64,000 nucleotides of DNA, from the NCBI GenBank assembly GCA_016795155.1, contig JAEUIE010000008.1, positions 1-64,000 of the forward strand, given 5' to 3'. The first letter of the stretch is position 1; each line of letters starts with the position of its first letter. This document shows positions 18,530 to 26,927 of this stretch, piece after piece. The DNA is from Planctomycetia bacterium (lineage in GTDB: Bacteria > Planctomycetota > Planctomycetia > Gemmatales > HRBIN36). The translations under genes and the position numbers were made by a program. The notes beneath the pieces are model-generated. The model did no database searches. It was not told the origin of the DNA and saw only the letters and a list, made by a program, of their open reading frames with translations.

Positions 18530-18753
18530 AAACGCAACCAGAATGATATTCCTTCTCCATCTCGAAGCAAATGGACCGGGACAATCCTTTCTATAGCGGC
18601 TTTGACCTTGACAAAATCACCAATCACGTTATCACCCCTCGTCGAAGTGGGATGATGTTGTCTTCGTCTACGGAGTCTGCATCGTGCATGCCATCGGGGG
18701 ATGGCGCCTGGAAGCTGGTTACGCCAGCTCCGCTTCCTGAGGGGGGAGTCACT

Positions 18754-19524
18754 GTGAAAGTTGCCTGTTCCACACTCTGTTTTGGCCGTCTGCCACTGGA
18801 TCGCGCTCTCAAAACCATGGAAGAACTCGAGTTCAGCAAAGTCGATGCGACCATATCGCCCACCGGTCCGCACCTGACTCCTGCCGAGGTCGCCGCTGAC
18901 CCGGCCCGCTGCGCCCGTCTGCTTCGCTATACTTCCTCTGTCGCGCCGGCTGCTCTTAATCTTGAATTTGAACCTAATCTCGACCACGCCACTTTTGTTC
19001 AGCAATTCGAAGCTATCTGTAAAATGGCTCGCAACCTGGGCGTTGCAACCCTGACGCTTCCTGCTGCACCCAGCAACAGCGACATGGAGGCCGAAGTAAA
19101 TCGGTTAAAAGAACTGGTAAGGCTTGCTGAACCTTATGGCTTGGTAGTCACCGTAGAAACACGCATCGGCACCATGACCGAATTGCCGGCCAATGCTGTC
19201 AAACTGTGTGAAAAGGTACCTGGTCTGGGACTTACGCTTGATCCCAGCCACTACATCTGCGGCCCCAACCAGAACAAGAGCTACGATGCAGTCTATCCGT
19301 TTGTGAAGCACGTGCATCTTCGCGACACCGGCTTAAGCCCCGACAAGATGCAAGTGCGCGTCGGCCAGGGTGAAATCGAATACAGCCGGATTATTACCCA
19401 ACTCGAAAAGCACAAGTACAACCGTGTGCTGACCGTGGAAATTGTCGACAAGCCAGAGAACCCTTTCCCCATGGAAACCGAAGTTAGAAAACTAAAGTTC
19501 CTGCTGGAAAGCCTGGCCGCTTAG
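18754..19524 (+). CDS. Sugar phosphate isomerase/epimerase-like TIM-barrel protein
   Basis: A 256-residue protein of the xylose-isomerase-like TIM-barrel family (AP endonuclease 2 fold). Typical elements are the first strand VKVACSTLCFGRLPLDRAL, the strand-plus-Glu LVVTVETRIGTM, LGLTLDPSHYICG, the VKHVHLRDT segment and a late LTVEIVD; the Glu, Asp, His and Glu in these are the usual metal ligands. I chose the GTG at 18754 because it has GGGGGGAG just upstream and lies directly before the first strand. The frame is open to 18571, but the upstream part looks non-coding. Substrate cannot be told. A hairpin follows the gene. Confidence 0.82.
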   Translation: MKVACSTLCFGRLPLDRALKTMEELEFSKVDATISPTGPHLTPAEVAADPARCARLLRYTSSVAPAALNLEFEPNLDHATFVQQFEAICKMARNLGVATLTLPAAPSNSDMEAEVNRLKELVRLAEPYGLVVTVETRIGTMTELPANAVKLCEKVPGLGLTLDPSHYICGPNQNKSYDAVYPFVKHVHLRDTGLSPDKMQVRVGQGEIEYSRIITQLEKHKYNRVLTVEIVDKPENPFPMETEVRKLKFLLESLAA

Positions 19525-19564
19525 TAAACGCGGCTTCCTCTTGCGAAGAAACTCACATTTTCAA

Positions 19565-19587
19565 AGACGCGGCAAGATGCCGCGTCT
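19565..19587. repeat. Perfect palindrome, AGACGCGGCA-AGA-TGCCGCGTCT
   Basis: A perfect ten-base-pair stem with a three-base loop, 40 bases after the isomerase-like gene. It lacks a T-run, so it is more likely a REP-like element than a simple terminator, although it could slow RNA polymerase. Confidence 0.65.
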
Positions 19588-19642
19588 ACCGTGAACCGGC
19601 CTTGCCTGTTACGCGTCATCACTGTAACGTAGCAGTAACCAC

Positions 19643-19713
19643 TACCCCGTGGTGTAACTGGTAACACTAGAGTTTTTGGTACTCTCATTTCTGGTTCGAA
19701 TCCAGACGGGGTA
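19643..19713 (+). tRNA. tRNA-Gln (anticodon TTG)
   Basis: A full cloverleaf can be drawn. The acceptor stem is TACCCCG (19643-19649) with CGGGGTA (19707-19713), the D stem GTGT/ACAC closes a loop containing the GGT, the anticodon stem GAGT/ACTC closes the seven-base loop TTTTGGT with anticodon TTG, and the T arm is CTGGTTCGAATCCAG. CCA is not encoded. The gene lies at the edge of a GC-richer block to its right. Confidence 0.92.
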
Positions 19714-19721
19714 AATTGCAA

Positions 19722-19757
19722 GCAGCCCTTTGATGCATTCAAAGAGCTGTTTGTGTT
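19722..19757 (+). terminator. Probable terminator after tRNA-Gln
   Basis: An imperfect hairpin (CAGC-CCTTTGA with TCAAAGAG-CTG) followed by TTTGTGTTT starts about ten bases after the tRNA. Confidence 0.55.
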
Positions 19758-19778
19758 TCGTGTCGGCTTCATTCCCCA

Positions 19779-20945
19779 CTAAGTGAGACGATGCATCGAC
19801 TGCAACTCACCCAGGAGCGGCAGCAGATCGCCACGTACCTGGCTGGGTAGTTTCATGGCCGAAGTCGCCGGTCGACGAGCCTTGGCAAAGAGGGTGTCAG
19901 ATATCACGCTGGCTTGCTGTTGTGTGAGGCCACTCTTGATATTGCGAGCAATGAATTCGGAGTAACGCATGGTCGTCTTCTCCGCGAACATGCCCAACAC
20001 GCCGGAGCGTATGTTCAGCAAGCTGTTGCTCAACGCTGCGTCGACTCCGCTGCTGGCTGGTCGTGGCCGGGGCTTGGCAACCGGATCCAGCGTCGACGCC
20101 GAGGTGAGGATCATGTCCGGTGCTGGTGGATCGGCGATGTCCTGCGGGTTGGTATTCCCGGGTGCAAGCGCGAAGGTCGCCGCGGCGGATTGGCTGCCGG
20201 ACGTACGGCTCGCGGCGGCGGCATACTGGTAGACCTTGTCCGTGCCGTTATCGACGATCCAGAGGTCGCTCACGCTCGCCGGGTTGATCGTCAGGCCGGT
20301 CGGGCTGGCGTTGGCCGCGTCGATCGTCCAACTCCCCAGCAGCGTCCCCGACACGTTGTACTTGAACACCTTATCCGTCGTGGAGTCATCGACGACCCAG
20401 AACGACGTGCCGTCGGTGACGAGGCCTTTGGGGTTCTTGTTGCCGCTGCTGAGGCTGAAGCTGCTGGCGGCGTTCTGGCTGCCGGAAAGCCGGCTGGCAG
20501 CGCCGATGTACTTGAAGACCTTGTCCTGCTTGGCATCCACGAGCCAGACATCAGTGCCGTTGGTGGCAATGCCTTCCACCTGGGCTTGTGCGTTCAAACC
20601 GCCGGCCGACCACGAGCCAAGCAGGCTGCCGCTAGGGTTGTAAACGTAGACGGTCTTGTTAGCATCAACAACCCAGACCTTGTCACCGGCGATGGTGCTG
20701 GCGGTCCCACGCGGGGCCGTGTTGCCGCCGGCCAATGTCGAGCTTCCCAGGCCGTTGCCAGGGGCGCCGTACCGGAAAGTCTGGTTCGTCGCCGCATCGT
20801 CCACCACGAAGAACTTGGTTGCATCATCGTCAGTGATACTGCCAACTCCCTGCCCGTCAGCGATGGTCGCTCCTACGGAATTTGAGAGGTTGACGACGAA
20901 GGTCTCGTTCGGCTCGGCGAGTCGGTTGCCGTTAACCAGCACGGT
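19779..20945 (-). pseudogene. 5'-truncated remnant: end of a Calx-beta domain plus propeller-like repeats
   Basis: The frame begins mid-domain: NGNRLAEPNETFVVNLSNS and SITDDD are the C-terminal half of a Calx-beta repeat, whose N-terminal half and any export signal are absent. In this frame a TGA lies a few bases upstream of the first usable codon (GTG at 20942-20944). Next come about four repeats with the pattern W-V-V-D then V-Y/F-x-Y then LGSWS (~55-290), resembling the blade-like repeats of large planctomycete surface proteins. A ~75-residue C-terminal tail follows (MRYSEFIARNIKSGLTQQQ). The block is GC-rich. It is probably the broken tail of a much larger cell-surface gene; expression as a short cytoplasmic protein from the GTG is possible but unlikely to be functional. 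Confidence 0.65.
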
Positions 20946-21112
20946 GAAGGGTCAAAGTTAAAATCAGGGACTTGAAAAAGTTCTGGATCAACATGGAAAT
21001 TTCCTTGGTAAGTGTGATCGATACGAAGTCGTGGATATGTCATGGGCGAGATCGTAGACCACTCGAAGTACAAGAGGTCTACGATCGGTTATTTTTCATG
21101 GCTGGCCATTGA

Positions 21113-22618
21113 TTAGACCAGATTTCCATACACATCTTCGTCACTGGTAGCGGCGTCATTGGCGAAGATTAGCGTCAATAAGTCGGCGGACGCGAGTCCA
21201 CCTGGCGCTAGGTAGAGGCCACCACCCTGGCCTAGTCCGTCACTTCCGCCACCTAGTGCCACGCCGCCCTCGGCGCGGTTAAGTACGACGAGACTGTGCT
21301 CGAGCGAGAGGCTTGGCGTGCCGACTGGGGAAATTCCACCGTTGAAGATGCCACCGCCCTGGCCGTTGCCGCCGTTTCCACCGTTACCCACTCCGCCGAC
21401 AGCCCGGTTCAGCGCAATCAAGGAACTGGACACGGTCAAAATTCCGCCGTTCAGGTTGGCGATGCCACCACCTTGCCCGATCCCACCAATGATGCCTGCT
21501 CCGCCGATAGCCTCGTTACCGAGAAACGTGCTGGCGGTGACCGTGGCGATCGCTTGTACCGTCACGGGGCTGGGAAGTCCTCCGAAGATATAATTCGCGA
21601 TTGCACCACCCCTGCCTGTTTGAGCATTGCCGCCGATGCCGCTTGCTCCGCCCACGGCCCTGTTGCCAAGGAACGTGCTACGATTGATCGTGAGAATCGA
21701 ATTGCCAAAGCGAGCCACATTTCCCACGGCACCTCCCGCGCCAGCACCGAAGCCGCCTGGGATACCGTTGTCGATTCCACCCACAGCTTGATTATTCTGG
21801 AACAGGCTATCCGTGATGTTCACGGTCCCGGTACCATTTGAAATGGCACCGCCGATGCCGGCGCGACTGGCACCTGCACCAGCGTTACCTCCAACGGCCT
21901 GATTGTCGATGAAGACGCTATGGCTTACCGTTGCAGTCGCCGGCAGATTCGCTGTCCCGTTTGACATGATGGCTCCGCCGAGCGCGCTGGTGCCCGTATT
22001 GATGGCGTTGCCATTGCCGCCAATCGATTGGTTATGCACGAATCGACTGTCGCGAACGGTCAGGTTCCCTGTATTAAAGATGCCTCCGCCGAAGGCGTCC
22101 ACGACGGGACCAACGCCTGGAACACCTGTGACCTGGTTGTCAGATAAGGTGACCCGGGATAGCGTCAGGGTGCCGGCGTTGAAGATTCCGCCACCTTGCG
22201 CAACGGCCCCACCGTGGGAAATGGTAAGGTCTTCAATGCTTACCACCGCGTTGCTACTGACCTGAAAGACACGGCTGGCATTGTTGCCGCTAACAGCCAG
22301 TCGACCAGCACCAGGGCCGTCGATCTGCAGATCATCTGTGATGCTCAGCTGTCCGCTTGTCAAGATGATATTTCCGTTGCGTGCCGCAGCGTCGAATCGG
22401 ACCAGGTCGGCGCCGGGGTGAATGTTGGCGTCCGCAATGGCGGCTCGTAGCGAGCCTGGGCCACTGTCCGCCAGGTTAAGGACTCTGAAGGTACTGGGGA
22501 CCGTCCGATCCTCCAACGGTTCGACGCCCAATCGGGCGTGCTCAGCCGGTTTCGCGGAGCGAGTGCCATCCGGCACGTAGTGGGGCCGAGTGGATCGCAG
22601 CCAGGAAAATAGTTGCAT
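21113..22618 (-). CDS. Beta-helix surface protein with LEDRTVPS N-terminus
   Basis: A 501-residue protein with the planctomycete surface-protein signature: a basic N-terminus (MQLFSWLRSTRPHYVPDGT) followed by VEPLEDRTVPSTFRVLNLAD, usual in large exported Gemmataceae proteins. The rest is a right-handed parallel beta-helix of the polymorphic outer-membrane protein type, with GSLRAAIADAN near the start and many Gly-rich turns (GGGIFN, GGAISNGTG, SxFxxNxAVGG). The start ATG at 22618 has a perfect AAGGAG eight bases upstream; the frame stays open to 22729 but without a better site. It lies downstream of the kinase and ECF genes on the same strand, so it could be a target of that signalling unit. 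Likely outside the cell or in the envelope; ligand unknown. Confidence 0.82.
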   Translation of the reverse strand: MQLFSWLRSTRPHYVPDGTRSAKPAEHARLGVEPLEDRTVPSTFRVLNLADSGPGSLRAAIADANIHPGADLVRFDAAARNGNIILTSGQLSITDDLQIDGPGAGRLAVSGNNASRVFQVSSNAVVSIEDLTISHGGAVAQGGGIFNAGTLTLSRVTLSDNQVTGVPGVGPVVDAFGGGIFNTGNLTVRDSRFVHNQSIGGNGNAINTGTSALGGAIMSNGTANLPATATVSHSVFIDNQAVGGNAGAGASRAGIGGAISNGTGTVNITDSLFQNNQAVGGIDNGIPGGFGAGAGGAVGNVARFGNSILTINRSTFLGNRAVGGASGIGGNAQTGRGGAIANYIFGGLPSPVTVQAIATVTASTFLGNEAIGGAGIIGGIGQGGGIANLNGGILTVSSSLIALNRAVGGVGNGGNGGNGQGGGIFNGGISPVGTPSLSLEHSLVVLNRAEGGVALGGGSDGLGQGGGLYLAPGGLASADLLTLIFANDAATSDEDVYGNLV

Positions 22619-22803
22619 AACAAAGACTCCTTGGGGAGACAGGTCTGCGATTAAGAAGAGGCATCGTACCCGGCGCGCAGACCGAGCGCCGTGGCAGTGC
22701 CGGGTCGATGATGGGCTTGCTTGCTGCAAAACCTTACCGACACAACTGCCTTCAGATCAGCCTTGGAGACCGAAGACTTCCATCTTGTCTGCGACTCCGT
22801 GGA

Positions 22804-25701
22804 CTATTTGTCCTTTGGTTTCACACCCAACAACTCTTCTGCTTCCGCCCGGAAGAGGCGGAGAATATAGGGCCAACCTTTCTCAAGCTTTATCGCCTTG
22901 TCATACCACTTATGCGCCTCTTCCTGATGGCCTAACTGCTTGTGGGCCATTGCCAAGAAAAGCCACTGGAAAGCGTCGCCGGGGCTTCCCTCCTGCACCT
23001 TCTGCAATTTGCAAGACGTCTCTAACGCCTCGATACTTTCCTTCCAATTGCCTGCGCGATACTGGATCCACCCCAGCTTCTGCCACGACCAGCTTGACTG
23101 CGGAGCGATTTCGATGGCCTTCTTGCCCAGCTCGAGGGCCTGCTTCAGATCCCGAAGCTTGGGGTCCGAGTTGTTAGCCAGGACCCACCCTTTACCCGCC
23201 AGGGAGTCAGCGAGGCGTATCGGGCCAAAGGGGTGCTTTGGTTCGAGTTCAATGGCACGGCGAGCAAAGGTGATAGCCTCATCCCACTTATCTTGATCGC
23301 TTAGGGCACCTGGATCGCTTAGGGCTAAGCTAAGATCCCTGTGAGCCCGGGCAAAGGTTGGATCAAGTTCGATGGCCCTCCGGTAACAGGCAACGGCCTC
23401 ATCGAATTTGGACCGCTTGAGCAGGGCGTAGCCAAGATTAGAGAGTGTACTTGGAGAATTCGGTCGGATGGCTATTGCCGCGGTGTAGAACCGAGTTGCC
23501 TCACCCCATTCTTTTCGATCACTCAACGCATAGCCCAAGTTATAATTGAGCCAAAAATCTCCCGGGTAGGCGGATACAGCCCTCCTCAGAAGCCGGATGG
23601 CTGTGACCGGCTGCTTGGTTCGCAAGAGGGCATTCGCTAGGTTGTTAAGCGTTGCCGGGTGTTGCGCCCGAATGTCGATTGACTCGGCGATGTCACGTTG
23701 CTCTTCCTGTACCTCGGAGTCAGGTCGTCCCCAATTAGACCGCAGTCGGTCACGAAACCGATCTGGGTCAATGCCTCGTGCAACTTCATTCGGCCATTCC
23801 CAGCCCCTGCGCTGATTTTCAATAGCAGCTCGTCGGACGACAGCCCACGAGTCCAGCGCCGCCGCAACTGCGACCGCGAAAGTCGGGCGGGTATTAAGTC
23901 GATCGATTGCAGCCTCGACCGTCATCTGATCCACGTCCACCCCAAAATCACGAAAGGTCTGGCAATAATCTAAGTCTGCCGAGGTGTAACGTAACTTTCC
24001 TTCGACGGTTGCCGACATTTCCACGCGGATTGTCTCCAGCCGGTCGATGAACTTGAGGTCTCTCATCCGCCGATGAATCAAATCATCAATTACGGCATCG
24101 GCCTCGCCGCCGGCCACAGCCGCCTCAGCCCGCCGCACCGCCGCCAGAGCCTCGGGCCACTTCTGTTCACCCTCCAACCGATCCACCTCGACCAGGATTG
24201 ACCCGACCTGCTCGGCCACCTTTGCTTGTCGATCCGCCTGCTGTCGGGCCGCTTCAGCTTTCCGCGCCGCCCGGTCGCGTACCGCCCAGCCGACAGCACT
24301 GCCGAGCACCATCAGGAAGAACAGCACCAGCGCGGCCACCGCCAGCTTGGTCCGATGCCGCCGGGCGAATGTCCGTACCCGATATGATGTCGACGGCGGG
24401 CACGCCTCCACGGCTTCGTCCCGCAGATACCGTTCGATGTCCGCGGCCAATGCCCCGGCCGATTCGTAGCGGCGGGTGCGGTCCTTCGCCAGGCAGGTCA
24501 TCACCACCCAGTCGAGCCCAGACCGCAACTGGCGGCCGAGTTGCCGGCTGTCCACCCCGCGTTGACCCGTCACCGTCGATTGCTTCTCGGCCGACAGCGT
24601 CGCCACACGCTGGCTTGGCTTGGCCGGCTCGTCCTCGCGGATGATCCGCCGCATCTCGTCGAACCCGACTCGACGCAATGTTTCCGCGTCGAACGGCGTC
24701 GTGCCGGTGAGCAGTTCGTACAGCACGACGCCGAGGGCGTACACGTCCGCCCGGGTGTCCACGTCCTGGGCGGTCATCTCGGCCTGCTCCGGGCTCATGT
24801 ACATCGGCGTGCCGACGAGCTGGGCGAAGCCGGTGTAGACCGAGTGGTCCGCGAACTCCGGCCCGACCGCCTTGGCGATCCCGAAGTCGATCACCTTCGG
24901 CACCGGGTGGGAATCGTAGAGCGTGACCAGCAGGTTCGACGGCTTGATGTCGCGGTGGATGACGCCCTTCTGGTGGGCGTGCTGAATGGCCCGGCAGACG
25001 GGGAGGAAAAGTTCAAGACGCTGCCGCGGGGTGAGCCGGGCCTGGTCGCAGTAGTCGGTGATGGGCACGCCGCGGACGAGTTCCATAACGAAGTAGGGGC
25101 GACCAGCATTCTGGTTCCCTCTTCCCCCCGGGGAGAGGCTTAGGGTGAGGGGTTCTTCTTGTAAGTAATCCTGTTTGAGACCTTCGTATGAGGACTGATT
25201 GAGAATCCCCTCACCCCCGGCCCCTCTCCCCGGGGGGGAGAGGGGAGAAGAGGTCGTGTTGGCGTCGAGCACTTTGGCAATATTCGGGTGGTCCATGAGG
25301 GCGAGCGCTTGCCGCTCGGCTTCGAATCGGGCCAGCACTTGCCGTGTGTCCATGCCGGGCTTGACGACTTTCAGGGCCACGCGGCGCCGGACTGGTTGTT
25401 CCTGGTCCGCGACGAATACGAGCCCCATACCGCCCTCGCCGATCAACTCGCGGAGGAAGTAGGGGCCGATGCGGGTGCCGGGGGAGAGCGTGTTGGGCTG
25501 GTCGAATCTGGTATCGATTTCGTTGGCGCCGCCGAGAAAGGCACCGGCCTGGCGATGGGCCTGCAGCAGTTTCTCGACACTCTTGCGCAGGCTGGTGTCT
25601 GACCTGCAGGCTTTGTCGAGGAAGCGGTTGATCTCGTCGGGGCTGGTGCAGTCCAGGGCGTCGAGAAAAATCGCTTTCGCATCGGTGAGTGTATCGATCA
25701 T
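22804..25701 (-). CDS. Membrane Ser/Thr protein kinase with TPR domain; kinase core carries a repeat-derived insert
   Basis: A 965-residue planctomycete-type kinase. Order: a short N-terminal helical region (1-75), a kinase domain (~80-420), one membrane span (~LAVAALVLFFLMVLGSAVGW), then a helical region and at least six TPR-like repeats (~650-930; for example LNNLANALLRTKQPVTAI, AIRPNSPSTLSNLGYAL). Kinase landmarks are GEGGMGLVF (P-loop), VALKVVKPGMD (Lys), HRDIKPSN (catalytic loop), VIDFGIAKAVG (DFG) and MSPEQAEM. Between IAKVLDANTT and AGRPYFVMELV, normally adjacent, about 50 residues are inserted; they are encoded by two palindromic repeats at 25105-25255. The ECF sigma gene lies upstream on the same strand, a common pairing in this phylum. 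All catalytic motifs are intact. Confidence 0.9.
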   Translation of the reverse strand: MIDTLTDAKAIFLDALDCTSPDEINRFLDKACRSDTSLRKSVEKLLQAHRQAGAFLGGANEIDTRFDQPNTLSPGTRIGPYFLRELIGEGGMGLVFVADQEQPVRRRVALKVVKPGMDTRQVLARFEAERQALALMDHPNIAKVLDANTTSSPLSPPGRGAGGEGILNQSSYEGLKQDYLQEEPLTLSLSPGGRGNQNAGRPYFVMELVRGVPITDYCDQARLTPRQRLELFLPVCRAIQHAHQKGVIHRDIKPSNLLVTLYDSHPVPKVIDFGIAKAVGPEFADHSVYTGFAQLVGTPMYMSPEQAEMTAQDVDTRADVYALGVVLYELLTGTTPFDAETLRRVGFDEMRRIIREDEPAKPSQRVATLSAEKQSTVTGQRGVDSRQLGRQLRSGLDWVVMTCLAKDRTRRYESAGALAADIERYLRDEAVEACPPSTSYRVRTFARRHRTKLAVAALVLFFLMVLGSAVGWAVRDRAARKAEAARQQADRQAKVAEQVGSILVEVDRLEGEQKWPEALAAVRRAEAAVAGGEADAVIDDLIHRRMRDLKFIDRLETIRVEMSATVEGKLRYTSADLDYCQTFRDFGVDVDQMTVEAAIDRLNTRPTFAVAVAAALDSWAVVRRAAIENQRRGWEWPNEVARGIDPDRFRDRLRSNWGRPDSEVQEEQRDIAESIDIRAQHPATLNNLANALLRTKQPVTAIRLLRRAVSAYPGDFWLNYNLGYALSDRKEWGEATRFYTAAIAIRPNSPSTLSNLGYALLKRSKFDEAVACYRRAIELDPTFARAHRDLSLALSDPGALSDQDKWDEAITFARRAIELEPKHPFGPIRLADSLAGKGWVLANNSDPKLRDLKQALELGKKAIEIAPQSSWSWQKLGWIQYRAGNWKESIEALETSCKLQKVQEGSPGDAFQWLFLAMAHKQLGHQEEAHKWYDKAIKLEKGWPYILRLFRAEAEELLGVKPKDK
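25105..25255. repeat. Two inverted CTCTCCC palindromes inside the kinase gene
   Basis: Two members of the GC-rich palindrome family face each other: CCTCTTCCCCCCGGGGAGAGG followed by GGGTGAGGGG (split here into short parts), then CCCCTCACCCCCGG and CCCCTCTCCCC-GGGG-GGAGAGGGG. Together with the spacer they form an inverted-repeat unit of about 150 bases that keeps the kinase reading frame open and encodes peptides such as LSPPGRGAGGEG and LTLSLSPGGRG. Confidence 0.85.
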
Positions 25702-25786
25702 GGGTCGTACCTACCCGTCTTCAATAGACAATGCCCCGCGAGAGGGCGAAACCCGCCAAGTTTTTTGAAATAATCCTTGGCCTACT

Positions 25787-25924
25787 GAGTCAGTTAGAAA
25801 ACTCGGTTGATGTGGCAGGGTCATGCATGTACTCATGCTTGACCCTGAGATCTGCAGAATTTTGCTCTCCCAGCAGGGTCGAGCGGAGTACCGCACGACC
25901 CTGCCACCGTTTTTCAACTGACTC
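25787..25924. repeat. Double-hairpin repeat, copy B, with extended inverted ends
   Basis: The core runs from GTGGCAGGG at 25812 to CCCTGCCAC at 25907. Hairpin 1 is CATGCATG-TACT-CATGCTTG; hairpin 2 is CGAGCGG-AGTA-CCGCACG. Here the outer inverted repeat extends further, GAGTCAGTT at 25787 matching AACTGACTC ending at 25924, directly against the stop codon of the ECF gene. It fills most of the gap between the ECF gene and the kinase gene. Confidence 0.85.
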
Positions 25925-26488
25925 TTAGTCACTGTCCGGACTCAGGCGGGCATAGAGCCAGGCCCGGGCATAGGCCCACTGACGCTCGGCGTTTCGCTGC
26001 GGGATGCCCAGGGAGGCTGCAGCGTCCTTTAGTGTGAGGCCGGCGAAGAAACGTAATTTCACTAATCGCGCTGCGTCGGGGTCTACCGTTTCCAGTTGGA
26101 TCAGCGCTTCGTCCAGTTCGAGCAGTTGTTCATCGCTGGTATCGAGCGCGAGTTCTACGTGATCGAGATCGACCCGTTGCCGCTGACCGCCTCGTTTGAG
26201 TCGGTTTTTGTCGCGGGCCCGGTTCACGAGAATCCGCCGCATGGCCTCGGCGGCGGCGGCGAAGAAGTGGCCACGACTGTCCCATTTCTGGTCCTGACTG
26301 GCGCCGACAAGGCGGAGATAAGCCTCGTGAACTAACGCGGTCGCCTGCAGAGTTTGCCCCGGCTTCTCTTGATCTAATCGCTGGGCAGCCAGTTTCCGCA
26401 ACTCATCATAGACCAAAGGCAACAACTTCTCCGAGGCGCTGGGGTCGCCTTGCTCGATAGCCGACAGAATGAGGGTGACATCGCTCAT
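25925..26488 (-). CDS. ECF-type RNA polymerase sigma factor (planctomycete kinase-linked type)
   Basis: A 187-residue sigma-70 family protein of the ECF-like group often annotated as TIGR02999. Region 2 is visible as YDELRKLAAQRL through TALVHEAYLRLV and RGHFFAAAAEAMRRILV-NRARDKNRLKRGG; region 4 is RLVKLRFFAGLTLKDAAASLGIPQRNAERQWAYARAWL (shown in parts of the helix-turn-helix). No adjacent anti-sigma factor is seen. The gene precedes the Ser/Thr kinase on the same strand, separated by a double-hairpin repeat. This arrangement is common in planctomycetes, where kinase and sigma factor are thought to be functionally linked. The start ATG at 26488 begins MSDVTLILSAIEQGD. Confidence 0.9.
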   Translation of the reverse strand: MSDVTLILSAIEQGDPSASEKLLPLVYDELRKLAAQRLDQEKPGQTLQATALVHEAYLRLVGASQDQKWDSRGHFFAAAAEAMRRILVNRARDKNRLKRGGQRQRVDLDHVELALDTSDEQLLELDEALIQLETVDPDAARLVKLRFFAGLTLKDAAASLGIPQRNAERQWAYARAWLYARLSPDSD

Positions 26489-26718
26489 GCGAACATCAGC
26501 ATAGCCAGTTAGTACTGTGATTGCAAATGTGATTGCTTTGTTGCAATCCCAATGCAGGGATCAAGACATGAGTCACTGCGGAGAGAGCTAATTAGACTAG
26601 CCTCAATGATTTGATGGTGCATCAAAGCGTGCGTCCAGATGCAAGCCCAAAAAGTTGCTCTCAAGATCATTCTTATCAAACGTGTAACTCTTGTAGCCAC
26701 ACCCTCAAAAGCACGAAG

Positions 26719-26738
26719 CCTGATTCTTTTGAATCAGG
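26719..26738 (-). terminator. Hairpin after the Flp pilin gene
   Basis: A perfect eight-base-pair stem CCTGATTC/GAATCAGG with a four-base loop lies 25 bases beyond the pilin stop codon; on the minus strand it is followed after a few bases by CTTTT. It is probably a terminator. Confidence 0.6.
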
Positions 26739-26762
26739 ACTCTGGTGTTTCTGGGATAATCG

Positions 26763-26927
26763 TTAAGAAATAGCGGAGTCAGCAGTGCTGAAGGTCTGCG
26801 AAGCGCTGGTACCAACCTGGCGAATAACCACGATGCACAGCACGATGATCAGCGCCAGCATGACGGCATATTCCACGGCGGTCGGGCCGTCTTCGTTTTT
26901 CAGGAATCGTTTGATGGCGGACAACAT
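26763..26927 (-). CDS. flp: Flp/Fap type IVb pilin
   Basis: A 54-residue pilin precursor read on the minus strand. The sequence starts MLSAIKRFLKNEDGPTAVEY and continues into a single hydrophobic helix (AVMLALIIVLCIVVI) and a short polar tail ending TADSAIS. The prepilin-peptidase site is the Gly before PTAVEY, and the Glu at position +5 of the mature protein, required in this family, is present. The ATG at 26927 has a perfect AAGGAG at 26933-26938. Flp pilins form tight-adherence pili made by a Tad secretion system; no tad genes are in this window, so assembly genes must lie elsewhere if the pilus is made. Confidence 0.9.
   Translation of the reverse strand: MLSAIKRFLKNEDGPTAVEYAVMLALIIVLCIVVIRQVGTSASQTFSTADSAIS

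Noticed and set aside
19914-20885. A 323-codon plus-strand frame over the Calx-beta remnant
   Set aside because: The minus-strand frame shows true repeat structure (WVVD, LGSWS); the plus-strand peptide is low-complexity Arg/Gly/Ala from GC-rich DNA.
19700-26600. Duplicate of the tRNA-Gln 3' end as an attachment site
   Set aside because: I looked for a second copy of TTCGAATCCAGACGGGG up to about 26600 and did not see one; no integrase is present.
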